The notes beneath the pieces are model-generated. The model searched no databases. It saw only the letters and a program-made list of their open reading frames with translations, and was not told the origin of the DNA. A stretch of DNA of 64,000 bases. Source: Atopobiaceae bacterium. GTDB taxonomy: Bacteria; Actinomycetota; Coriobacteriia; Coriobacteriales; Atopobiaceae. Below, piece by piece: positions 32,193-39,731 of the stretch. The stretch spans positions 558,001 through 622,000 of the forward strand of contig JALCUE010000001.1 in the NCBI GenBank assembly GCA_022655215.1, given 5' to 3'. The position numbers and the translations under genes are program-made. The number at the start of each line of letters is the position of its first letter. Position 1 is the stretch's first letter.

Positions 32193-32819
32193 GTGGTCAC
32201 TGACACAACGGTAGCGGGATATCTCGACGAGCTCGCGAGCTCGTCGGCTGTGCCCGGAGGTGGTGGAGTCTCCGCCTTGGCGGGCTCTCTCGGAGCGGCC
32301 CTGGGGTGCATGGTCGCTGAGCTCACCAAGGGAAAGGCGGCCTATGCCGACGTCGATGACGAGGTCCGCGAACTCCTGCGCCAGGCGACCGAGCTGAGAC
32401 GGGAGCTTCTTCGTCTGTCCGATGCGGACGCCGAGGCCTTCGCACCTCTCTCCGCCGCCTACAGGATGCCTCGCACGACCCCTGAGGAAATCGCCGAGCG
32501 CGAACGCGTCCTCCAGGGTGCCCTCGTCGTCGCCGCCGAGGCGCCTCTCGCCACCATGGAGAGGTCGTGCGAGGCCGTCGAGGTCCTCTCGCGTCTCGCG
32601 GAGATCGGCAGCAGGCTCGCCGTCTCGGACGCTGGCTGCGGCGTCGTGCTTTGCCGCGCGGCCCTCTCGAGTGCGGCCCTCTCGGTCTTCATCAACACAC
32701 GTCTCATGGCGGACCGCCAGCGCGCGGACGCCATCAACTCCCGAGCCCGAGAGCTCATGAGCCGGGGTCATGCACGTGCGGACGAGGTCTATGACAAGGT
32801 GGAGGAGATGCTGAGATGA
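32193..32819 (+). CDS. fchA: Cyclodeaminase/cyclohydrolase family protein (FchA-like)
   Basis: This 208-residue all-helical protein of the formiminotransferase-cyclodeaminase family (PF04961) begins with the hallmark 'SSSAVPGGGGVSALAGSLGA'. Family members convert formimino-tetrahydrofolate or methenyl-tetrahydrofolate. The start is GTG at 32193, with GGGAG about 7 bases upstream. The TGA overlaps the folD ATG, and folD performs the adjacent folate reaction, which supports a role in one-carbon metabolism. Which of the two activities it has cannot be told from sequence. Confidence 0.9.
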   Translation: MVTDTTVAGYLDELASSSAVPGGGGVSALAGSLGAALGCMVAELTKGKAAYADVDDEVRELLRQATELRRELLRLSDADAEAFAPLSAAYRMPRTTPEEIAERERVLQGALVVAAEAPLATMERSCEAVEVLSRLAEIGSRLAVSDAGCGVVLCRAALSSAALSVFINTRLMADRQRADAINSRARELMSRGHARADEVYDKVEEMLR

Positions 32820-33691
32820 GCGAGGGAGACCGTTCGAAGGTGCTTCTCGGTGCCCCGGTCGCGGAGGCGATGCGTTCCGACATGGTCGCGCGCGTCGCGG
32901 CGCTGGGGGACCGCGGCGTGAAGCCGAGACTCGCCATCGTGAGGGTGGGCCAGGCCGCCTCGGATCTCGCGTACGAGAGGGGCGCGAGGAAGCGTCTCGA
33001 GGGTCTCGGCATGGAGGTCGAGACGTGTGCCCTGGACCCGGGAATCGACGATGCCGGCCTCGATGGTTGGCTTCGTGACCTCGCCGCCGACCCCGCGGTC
33101 CACGCGATCCTGCTCATGCGTCCCCTTCCCTCCGGTCTGGACGAGGCCGCCGCCATCGCCTGCATACCTCCCTCTAAGGACGTCGACGGCTGCACGACCG
33201 CGAACGTCGCGAGCGTCTATGCCGGTGACGGCAAGGGATTCGCCCCGTGCACCCCCGAGGGCGTCATGCGTCTCCTCGACCACTATGGCGTCAGGCTCGA
33301 TGGCGCTCGCGTCTGCGTGCTCGGGCGGAGCCTCGTCGTGGGACGTCCCCTCGCGAGCCTTCTCGTCTCTCGCGACGCCACGGTCACCATCTGCCATTCC
33401 CATACCGCCGACCTCGCTCTCGAGTGCCGTTCCGCCGACGTCGTCGTGAGCGCGATGGGGCGTGCCCGCTCCGTCACGTCGAAAATGATCGCCCCCGGCT
33501 CCGTCGTGATCGACGTCGGGATGAACGTGGATGACGAGGGTCGCCTATGCGGTGACGTCGATTACGAGGCCGTGAGCGAGGTCGCATCCGCCGTGACGCC
33601 CGTCCCACGAGGCACCGGGTCGGTCACCACGTCGGTGCTCGCCGAGCATGTCGTCCGTGCCGCCGAGGCGGCGGCGGTTGAGGGGGTCTGA
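32816..33691 (+). CDS. folD: Bifunctional methylenetetrahydrofolate dehydrogenase/cyclohydrolase
   Basis: This 291-residue FolD oxidises 5,10-methylene-THF to methenyl-THF and hydrolyses that to 10-formyl-THF. Motifs include 'RVGQAASDLAYERGARKRLE' (the usual catalytic Tyr-x3-Lys appears as Y..GARK), 'MRPLPSGLDEAAAIACIPPS' plus 'KDVDG', the NADP site 'CVLGRSLVVGRPLASLL' and the end 'VTPVPRGTGSVTTSVLAEH' (normally PGGVGPMT, here a relaxed version). It overlaps fchA by four bases and ends one base before the nitroreductase gene, forming a three-gene operon. Confidence 0.93.
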   Translation: MSEGDRSKVLLGAPVAEAMRSDMVARVAALGDRGVKPRLAIVRVGQAASDLAYERGARKRLEGLGMEVETCALDPGIDDAGLDGWLRDLAADPAVHAILLMRPLPSGLDEAAAIACIPPSKDVDGCTTANVASVYAGDGKGFAPCTPEGVMRLLDHYGVRLDGARVCVLGRSLVVGRPLASLLVSRDATVTICHSHTADLALECRSADVVVSAMGRARSVTSKMIAPGSVVIDVGMNVDDEGRLCGDVDYEAVSEVASAVTPVPRGTGSVTTSVLAEHVVRAAEAAAVEGV

Positions 33692-33692
33692 G

Positions 33693-34454
33693 ATGGAAGG
33701 CCCCGCAAACGAGGTCGTAGGGCAGCTCGTCGACAGGAGGAGCGTCCGCCGTTTCGAGGACCGTGCCGTCGACCAGAGGGAGGTCGACCTCATCCTCGAG
33801 GCGGCCTTCCAAGCACCTACGGCCGGCGACCAGCAGCTCTACAGCATCATCGACGTGCGTGACCAACAGGAGAAGGACACCCTGTCCGTCCTCTGCGACA
33901 ACCAACCCTTCATCGCCTCCGCGCCGCTCGTGCTCGTCTTCTGTGCCGACTGTGAGAAGTGGCCCGTGATCTATCGCCAAGCAGGCTGCCAGCCACGTGA
34001 GCCAGGCGTGGGTGACCTCATGCTCGCCGTCTGCGATGCCGTGATAGCCGCGCAGAATGCCGTCACCGCGGCATGGTCGCTCGGAATAGGGTCCTGCTAC
34101 ATCGGTGACGTCATGGAGCGCTGCGATGACGTCCGCGCCCTCCTCGAGCTTCCTGACCACGTCTTCCCTGCTGCCATGCTCGTCCTCGGATACCCCACGG
34201 AACAGCAGGCCGCTCGTCCGAAGCCCCCTCGCGCACCCATGGACGCGATCGTCATGCGCGATCGCTACCGAGGCCATGGAGCCTATGGTGCGGAGAGTCT
34301 CGTCTCGCGCCGCGTCGAGGCATCCGGGTCGAGCTTCGACGACTGGGTGCGTTCGTTCCATGCTCGGAAGTACGACTCCGCCTTCGCCCGTGAGATGACC
34401 CGATCGGTGGGGGAGTACCTCTCGGCCTACGATACGACGGGCGTAGACGAATAG
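33693..34454 (+). CDS. Nitroreductase-family FMN oxidoreductase
   Basis: This 253-residue flavoprotein has 'LVDRRSVRRFEDRAVDQREV' for FMN phosphate binding, 'AAFQAPTAGDQQLYSIIDV', 'AAWSLGIGSCYIGDVMER' and 'FPAAMLVLGYPTEQ'. Members reduce nitro compounds, quinones or flavins with NAD(P)H; the substrate is unknown. It starts one base after the folD stop codon in the same direction, hinting at a redox step related to folate turnover or simple cotranscription. ATG at 33693 is the only start consistent with that spacing. Confidence 0.88.
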   Translation: MEGPANEVVGQLVDRRSVRRFEDRAVDQREVDLILEAAFQAPTAGDQQLYSIIDVRDQQEKDTLSVLCDNQPFIASAPLVLVFCADCEKWPVIYRQAGCQPREPGVGDLMLAVCDAVIAAQNAVTAAWSLGIGSCYIGDVMERCDDVRALLELPDHVFPAAMLVLGYPTEQQAARPKPPRAPMDAIVMRDRYRGHGAYGAESLVSRRVEASGSSFDDWVRSFHARKYDSAFAREMTRSVGEYLSAYDTTGVDE

Positions 34455-34502
34455 GTTCGACCCAATGGTGCATATCCTGCCTCCAGCAGGCTCTTCGTGG
34501 GC

Positions 34503-34508
34503 TACAAT
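34503..34508 (+). promoter_or_regulatory. -10 element directly upstream of azlC
   Basis: TACAAT ends nine bases before the ATG at 34518. Transcription would begin at or within a few bases of the start codon, and no Shine-Dalgarno sequence is visible. Confidence 0.45.
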
Positions 34509-34517
34509 GCACTGACC

Positions 34518-35204
34518 ATGACGATGAAGAAGACGGCGACACAGGCACTGAGCGCGGCCCTGCCGGTGATGGCGGGCTATGTCGCGATAGGCATCCCCTG
34601 CGGGATCCTCGAGAGCCAGATCGGCATGGACGCGCTCATGGCCTTCGTGATGAGTGCGACGTTCTACTCGGGAGCGGGCCAGTTCATGGAGTGCAACATG
34701 TGGCTCGCGGGAATGCCCATGTCCTCCATCATCGCCAGCGTCTCGTTCGTCAACACCAGGCAGATGCTCTACTCGGCGGCCTTCTCGCCCTACTTCACCA
34801 ACGTCAGGAAGCGCCTCACGTTCCTGTTCTCGGCCACGGTCACGGACGAGAGCTTCGGCGTGAACCTCTCGCACTTCGTCTCTGACGAGACATGGACCGC
34901 GACCCACGCCACCCTCGTGAACCTCTTCTGCATGACGAGCTGGGCCGTCTCCGCCGCCGTGGGCGCCCTCGTGGGCTCCGCCGTCGCCATCCCCACCGCC
35001 ATCGCCGCGTTCGCGATGACATCCATCTTCATCTGCCTGCTCGTGAGCCAGCCCCTGAACCACATCACAGCCGTCGTCATGGTCGTCGCCGCTGCGGGTG
35101 TCATCGTCTGCAAGCTCATGGGGCTCACGGCACCCGCCATCCTCATCGGCGCCTGTGCGGGCGTGGTCGCCGGAATGGTGGCGAGGGAGGTGAGAGTCGG
35201 ATGA
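34518..35204 (+). CDS. azlC: AzlC-family branched-chain amino-acid exporter, large subunit
   Basis: This 228-residue inner-membrane protein has about six to eight helices. Family signs are 'LPVMAGYVAIGIPCGILESQ', 'ATFYSGAGQFMECNMW', 'SVSFVNTRQMLYSAAFSPYF' and 'SATVTDESFGVNL'. With AzlD it exports branched-chain amino acids. The ATG at 34518 (or 34524) is preferred over GTG at 34497, because a TACAAT -10 hexamer at 34503 implies that translation starts close to the mRNA 5' end. The TGA overlaps the azlD ATG. Confidence 0.9.
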   Translation: MTMKKTATQALSAALPVMAGYVAIGIPCGILESQIGMDALMAFVMSATFYSGAGQFMECNMWLAGMPMSSIIASVSFVNTRQMLYSAAFSPYFTNVRKRLTFLFSATVTDESFGVNLSHFVSDETWTATHATLVNLFCMTSWAVSAAVGALVGSAVAIPTAIAAFAMTSIFICLLVSQPLNHITAVVMVVAAAGVIVCKLMGLTAPAILIGACAGVVAGMVAREVRVG

Positions 35205-35524
35205 GCACGAGCGACTTCCTGACCCTCTATCTCACGACGCTCGTGACCATGCTCGCGTGCCGTTGCATCCCCATGTTCGTCCTCAAGGGACGCGACCTCC
35301 CCGAGAAGGTCTCCGAGGCGCTGGGTCTCATCCCTCCCGCGGCGTTCGCCGCCCTCGTCGCCAATGACCTCTTCTCGACCACCATGTTCTCCAATGGCGT
35401 GTGGGCCGGCCTCATGCCCCTCGTCGCGTCCTTGGTGGTGGTCGTCGTCGCGAGGAAGACCAAGTCCCTCATCTGGTGCGTGATCGCGGGCGTCGGCTGC
35501 TACGTGCTCCTCACGCTCATCTAG
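35201..35524 (+). CDS. azlD: AzlD-family branched-chain amino-acid exporter, small subunit
   Basis: This 107-residue membrane protein has about four helices and belongs to PF05437: 'YLTTLVTMLACRCIPMFVLK', 'ALGLIPPAAFAALVANDLF' and 'WCVIAGVGCYVLLTLI'. It is the small partner required by AzlC, and the ATGA overlap with azlC shows translational coupling. The length is normal for the family. Confidence 0.9.
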   Translation: MSTSDFLTLYLTTLVTMLACRCIPMFVLKGRDLPEKVSEALGLIPPAAFAALVANDLFSTTMFSNGVWAGLMPLVASLVVVVVARKTKSLIWCVIAGVGCYVLLTLI

Positions 35525-35571
35525 GGGTCTTCGCGCGACGTCCTCTGCTCGCAACCTCGCTTAGCTCTCAT

Positions 35572-35590
35572 TTACCGCAACAACGGAAAT
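35572..35590 (+). promoter_or_regulatory. CCG-N6-CGG operator, copy 1
   Basis: TTACCG-CAACAA-CGGAAAT; CCG at 35575-35577 and CGG at 35584-35586. Its centre is 41.5 bp upstream of a TAGGCT -10 hexamer (35622-35627). No -35 box is seen. It lies 94 bp before the membrane-protein ATG at 35684. Confidence 0.72.
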
Positions 35591-35683
35591 CGCTCATCCT
35601 CTTGCGTGCGGCTCCCTCGAATAGGCTTATTGATGGCTCACCATACGGTGGCCGTTCGAACCCTTTCGAGTCCGGAGGAACAC

Positions 35684-36196
35684 ATGACAGAGCAAAATGC
35701 CCCTGACGCGTCCGCGCCCGCCTCTGCGAAGCCGTACCTGCTCAACAAGTGCCTTGTTAGCTATGGCATCATGAACGGCATCTTCAACGCAGTCATCTGC
35801 TATCTCATGAACATGGGTGATCCCGCCAAGACGTACGCGATATCCCAGGTCGCATTCGACATGGCCCTCACCGGCGTGCTCCTGGGCCTTATCCTCATGG
35901 CATGCGCCGTGCCCCTGACGAGGGTCGATCTCAAGAAGGGCACCATCAACGCATCGATGGCTGACGATTCGCTCATCGCCCGCGTCCCGGCCAGGTTGAT
36001 TCCCTCGGCCCTGATCGTCGCCGTCGTCACCATGTGCGTCATGGCCGGCATCGGGTCGCTCCTCTGCCTCGTCCTGCCCATGCCCCTGGGTCTCATGGGA
36101 TTCGTCGCGCTCAAGGGCTGCGTCTGCGCCGTCGGCGGTGCTGCGGCCGGCTATCTCTCGATCTGCTACACGCTCCGCTCCGCAGTCCGCTCCTGA
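35684..36196 (+). CDS. Four-helix membrane protein of unknown function
   Basis: This 170-residue protein has a polar N-terminal tail of ~20 residues and four hydrophobic helices: about 28-42 ('CLVSYGIMNGIFNAVICYLM'), 57-80, 109-135 and 137-158. I recognise no family. GGAGGAAC precedes the ATG at 35684. Its promoter carries the same CCG-N6-CGG operator, at the same distance from the -10, as the two MFS genes downstream, so it is probably part of the same regulon and may assist transport or sensing of the same compound. Confidence 0.75.
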   Translation: MTEQNAPDASAPASAKPYLLNKCLVSYGIMNGIFNAVICYLMNMGDPAKTYAISQVAFDMALTGVLLGLILMACAVPLTRVDLKKGTINASMADDSLIARVPARLIPSALIVAVVTMCVMAGIGSLLCLVLPMPLGLMGFVALKGCVCAVGGAAAGYLSICYTLRSAVRS

Positions 36197-36204
36197 TATC
36201 TGTT

Positions 36205-36224
36205 TTGCCGTAGTAACGGTAATC
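36205..36224 (+). promoter_or_regulatory. CCG-N6-CGG operator, copy 2
   Basis: TTGCCG-TAGTAA-CGGTAATC; CCG at 36208-36210, CGG at 36217-36219. The centre is 41.5 bp upstream of TACCAT (36255-36260). It shares the extension AATCGCT with copy 1. No -35 box is seen. Confidence 0.75.
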
Positions 36225-36332
36225 GCTTTGCACCAGAACCGCCCCTGCGCCGTCTACCATTCGAGTCGAGGTTCCCAACCGGGTCCCGAACGGACCGACC
36301 CCCGAGGTCGGGTGGAGAGAGAGGTCAAGACA

Positions 36333-38003
36333 ATGGCCAAGGAGAAGACAGCGGCCGGCACGGAAGACGCCGGCAAGTTCCTCGTCGTCCCCATCATCGT
36401 GCTGATCATGGCTCAGATGGGAACGTCGGGGGACAACGGCGCGCTGAGCGTCGCCAACACCGAGCTCGTGAACGTCCTCGGCGCCACCACGCCGGACATC
36501 CAGCTCGCCAACATGGTCTACTCGCTCATGGCTGGCGCGCTCATGATCGCGGGTGGCCTCGTCGGCACGATCATCGGCTGGAAGAAGAACTTCCGCATGG
36601 GCGCACTGCTCTGCGCCGCCGGCGAGGTCGTCGCCGCGCTCTCCCCGAACATGACCGTGTTCATCTGGGGTGCCCGCACCCTGACCGGACTGGGCGCGAG
36701 CTTCATGATTCCGTCCGTCCTCGGACTGATCCCGCTCATCTACAAGGGCAAGAACCGCGTCCAGGCCTTTGGTTGCATCGGTGCCGCCTCAGGCCTCTCC
36801 GCGCTCCTGCCGCTCCTTCTTGGCGTCATCATGGCCTTCGGCGGATTCCGCGTGGTCTACTTCGTGCTTGCCGCGTACTTCCTGGTCGTCTTTGCGATGT
36901 CGCTGAAGCTTCCCAAGATCGTCCAGTCCTCCGAGCACCTCAAGTTCGACGGCGTCGGCACCGGTCTTGCCGCGCTCGGCCTGTTCCTGTTCCTCTTCGG
37001 CATCTCCCGCGTCTCCGCTTGGGGCCTGCTCGAGCCTCTCGCTGACTGCCCGTTCACCATCTTCGGCATCAGCCCTGCCATCCCCATGGCCATCGTCGGC
37101 GTCATCGTCCTCGTCGTCATGATCAAGCTCGAGCGTGGCATCGAGGAGAGGAACGGCGTCGCCCTGCTTCCCCAGGTCTTCCTCAAGACCCCGCAGGTCC
37201 TCGCCGGCCTCACCGCCAGCGCCGTCACGTTCTTCTTCATGGGCATCCAGTCGATCCTGCTCTCGCCCTACATGCAGCTCGTCGTGGGATGGTCCTCCAT
37301 CACCATGGGCGCCATGTCCCTGCTCGTCGGCGTGCCCACGTTCCTCTTCGCCATCCTCATCCCCAAGTTTCTGCCCAAGGCCACGCCTCGTCGCGTCCTC
37401 CAGGTGGGTTACCTGGTCATGGCCGGCTCGCTCATCGTCATCCTCACCTCGCTCAACGACGACGGCACCGTCGCCCCTGCGATCTTCGCAGGATTCGTGC
37501 TGTGTGGCGTCGCCATCGGCATCATGAGCTCCCATCAGAACAACGTCGTGGCGCTCGTCCTCGACGAGCGTGACGCCTCCCAGTCCGGAGGCATCCAGAC
37601 CACCATGCGCAACGTCGGCCAGGCCATCGGCGTCGCGGCCCTCGGCAGCGTCCTTCTCTTCGGCATCACCTCCAACATCAACAAGGCGGTTCTCTCGGAC
37701 GCCAACGTGAGCGAGTCCGTGGCCACCGCCATATCGAAGAAGTCGATCACACTCATGAGCGACGCGAGCTTCGAGCAGACCATCTCCGACATCCCCATGA
37801 CCGACGCGGAGAAGGAGGAGCTCGTGACCATCAATGCCAAGGCTCGCGTCGACGCCACGAAGACCGCCTTCGTCGTCTCCGTCGTCGTCGTCCTGCTCGC
37901 CCTCATCACGACGCGTTGGATCAAGGTGCAGAACAAGGAGGAGAAGGAGCGCTATCTCGCAGAGCGTGCCGCATCCGCCCCCTCCACCGAGAACGCCGCC
38001 TGA
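36333..38003 (+). CDS. MFS transporter, 14-helix drug/solute type (paralogue 1)
   Basis: This 556-residue protein of the DHA2 (EmrB/QacA-like) branch has 14 predicted helices and a large periplasmic-side loop near the C-terminus ('FEQTISDIPMTDAEKEELVT'). It shares long identical stretches with the MFS gene at 41.7 kb, for example 'SRVSAWG' versus 'SRVSTWG' followed by 'CPFTIFGISPA' versus 'CPFTVFGISPA'. GGAGAGAGAGG precedes the ATG. A 46-bp gap separates it from the amidohydrolase, so the two form an operon under operator copy 2. Direction of transport (export, or uptake of the amidohydrolase substrate) is unknown. Confidence 0.88.
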   Translation: MAKEKTAAGTEDAGKFLVVPIIVLIMAQMGTSGDNGALSVANTELVNVLGATTPDIQLANMVYSLMAGALMIAGGLVGTIIGWKKNFRMGALLCAAGEVVAALSPNMTVFIWGARTLTGLGASFMIPSVLGLIPLIYKGKNRVQAFGCIGAASGLSALLPLLLGVIMAFGGFRVVYFVLAAYFLVVFAMSLKLPKIVQSSEHLKFDGVGTGLAALGLFLFLFGISRVSAWGLLEPLADCPFTIFGISPAIPMAIVGVIVLVVMIKLERGIEERNGVALLPQVFLKTPQVLAGLTASAVTFFFMGIQSILLSPYMQLVVGWSSITMGAMSLLVGVPTFLFAILIPKFLPKATPRRVLQVGYLVMAGSLIVILTSLNDDGTVAPAIFAGFVLCGVAIGIMSSHQNNVVALVLDERDASQSGGIQTTMRNVGQAIGVAALGSVLLFGITSNINKAVLSDANVSESVATAISKKSITLMSDASFEQTISDIPMTDAEKEELVTINAKARVDATKTAFVVSVVVVLLALITTRWIKVQNKEEKERYLAERAASAPSTENAA

Positions 38004-38049
38004 GCGGCCGACGTCGTACACTCACGGCATCATCGACAAGGAGATCCAG

Positions 38050-39669
38050 ATGAAGACCCTCTATCACAACGGTGACTTCGTCCCCATGACGGGGGAGACC
38101 GACACCTTCGAGGCCCTGGTAGTGGCCGATGACGGCACGATCGCGTTCACCGGCTCACTCGACGAGGCCAGGGCCATGGCGGCCGGAGCCGAGGAGGTCG
38201 ACCTCGGTGGCAGGACCATGCTCCCGAGCTTCATCGACCCCCACAGCCACATGTCCGGCACGATCCAGTACCTGACGACCGTCGACCTGTCGTTCTGCGA
38301 GTCGTTCGCGGACATCGTCTCCGCCATGCGCTCGTTCATCTCCGAGCGCGGCATCGACGAGGACGGCATCGTCATGGGAACCGGATACGACCAGAACAGC
38401 CTCGCCGAACAGCGTCATCCCGACCGCGAGCTCCTGGACCAGGTCTCGACGACCATCCCCGTCATCGCGATCCACGCCTCGGCGCACATGGGCGCCGGAA
38501 ACGGACTCGCCCTCAAGCTCGCCGGCATCGACGAGTCGACCCCCGACCCTGAGGGTGGCCGTTACGGCAGGGATGCCGACGGCAGGCTCACGGGTTATGC
38601 CGAGGAGCCGGCGGCGCTGTTCCCGCTCTACGGCATCGCGCAGCCTCGCATGCACATGGACGTGCCCGCGATGTGGCCCGAGATGCAGCGCTTCTACCTC
38701 GAGCAGGGCGTGACCACCTGCCAGGACGGGGCGACGCAGGAGGAGTACTGCTCCATGTTCGCCGGGTTCGCAAAGGCCGGCATGGTAAAGCTCGACATCG
38801 TCTCCTACCCCATGTACGGCAAGGACGTCGACGGCATGCTCGCCGACAACTCCGAGTTCGTGGGCCAGGACTACGTGAACCACTTCCGCATCGGCGGGCT
38901 CAAGATGTTCGTGGACGGAAGCCCCCAGGGCAGGACGGCTTGGATGACGGAGCCCTACCTCCCGAGTCCGGACGACCCTCGAACCGACTTCTGCGCGCAG
39001 GGGACCATGACCGACGAGGAGGCCCTCGACTTCGCGCTGAAGGCGCTCGACGGCAACCGCCAGCTCCTCTGCCACTGCAACGGTGACGCTGCGGCCGATC
39101 AGTACATCCGCATCTACAAGGAGGCTCTGGCCAAGACGACCAACCCGGACGCGGGCAAGCTCAGGCCCGTCATGATCCACTGCCAGTGCGTCCGCAAGGA
39201 CCAGTTCGAGGAGATGGCCAAGATCAACATGATCCCCTCGATCTTCGTGAGCCATGTCTGGTACTGGGGTGACGTGCATCTCCGTAACTTCGGTCCGGTC
39301 CGTGGCGGAAGGGTGAGCGCGGTGCACGATGCCCTCGAGGCCGGGCTTCCCTACACCTTCCACTCCGACACGCCGGTGCTTCGCCCCAACGCCCTCGAGA
39401 GCGTGTGGTGCGCCGTCAACCGCAAGACCAAGGGCGGCGCCCAGCTCGACGTCGACCAGGAGGTCTCGGTCTACGACGCGCTCAAGGCCGTCACCGTCAA
39501 CGGCGCCTTCCAGTACGGCGAGGAGGCCCGCAAGGGGACCCTCGAGGCAGGCAAGCTCGCCGACCTGGTCATCCTGGACAAGAACCCGCTCAAGGTCGAC
39601 AAGTGGGACATCAGGAACGTCCACGTCGACACCACCATCAAGGAGGGCGAGGTCCTCTTCGAGAGGTGA
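38050..39669 (+). CDS. YtcJ-like metal-dependent amidohydrolase
   Basis: This 539-residue member of the amidohydrolase superfamily, amidohydrolase-3/YtcJ group, has metal ligands 'FIDPHSHMSG' (His65, His67), with further likely ligands in 'LLCHCNGDAAADQ' and 'PVMIHCQCVRKDQ', and the catalytic Asp in 'PYTFHSDTPVLRP'. The C-terminal beta-sandwich ends 'GTLEAGKLADLVILDKNPLK'. No signal peptide is present, so it is cytoplasmic. Substrates in this group are diverse amides, N-acyl amino acids and cyclic ureides. It is cotranscribed with the preceding MFS transporter, which suggests that it acts on a transported compound (inference). Confidence 0.87.
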   Translation: MKTLYHNGDFVPMTGETDTFEALVVADDGTIAFTGSLDEARAMAAGAEEVDLGGRTMLPSFIDPHSHMSGTIQYLTTVDLSFCESFADIVSAMRSFISERGIDEDGIVMGTGYDQNSLAEQRHPDRELLDQVSTTIPVIAIHASAHMGAGNGLALKLAGIDESTPDPEGGRYGRDADGRLTGYAEEPAALFPLYGIAQPRMHMDVPAMWPEMQRFYLEQGVTTCQDGATQEEYCSMFAGFAKAGMVKLDIVSYPMYGKDVDGMLADNSEFVGQDYVNHFRIGGLKMFVDGSPQGRTAWMTEPYLPSPDDPRTDFCAQGTMTDEEALDFALKALDGNRQLLCHCNGDAAADQYIRIYKEALAKTTNPDAGKLRPVMIHCQCVRKDQFEEMAKINMIPSIFVSHVWYWGDVHLRNFGPVRGGRVSAVHDALEAGLPYTFHSDTPVLRPNALESVWCAVNRKTKGGAQLDVDQEVSVYDALKAVTVNGAFQYGEEARKGTLEAGKLADLVILDKNPLKVDKWDIRNVHVDTTIKEGEVLFER

Positions 39670-39692
39670 TCTCCTCCGCGAAAGGTGTCGTC

Positions 39693-39728
39693 CGAGGGAC
39701 CGATCCGCGCGTGCGGGTCGGTCCCTCG
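39693..39728. terminator. Bidirectional terminator hairpin
   Basis: CGAGGGACCGA (39693-39703) and TCGGTCCCTCG (39718-39728) form a perfect 11-bp stem between the convergent amidohydrolase and regulator genes. No long T-run follows. Confidence 0.72.
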
Positions 39729-39731
39729 TCG

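Noticed and set aside
36789-38021. 410-codon minus-strand frame opposite the first MFS transporter
   Set aside because: It is an acidic low-complexity translation with no family features; the plus-strand MFS helices are unmistakable.
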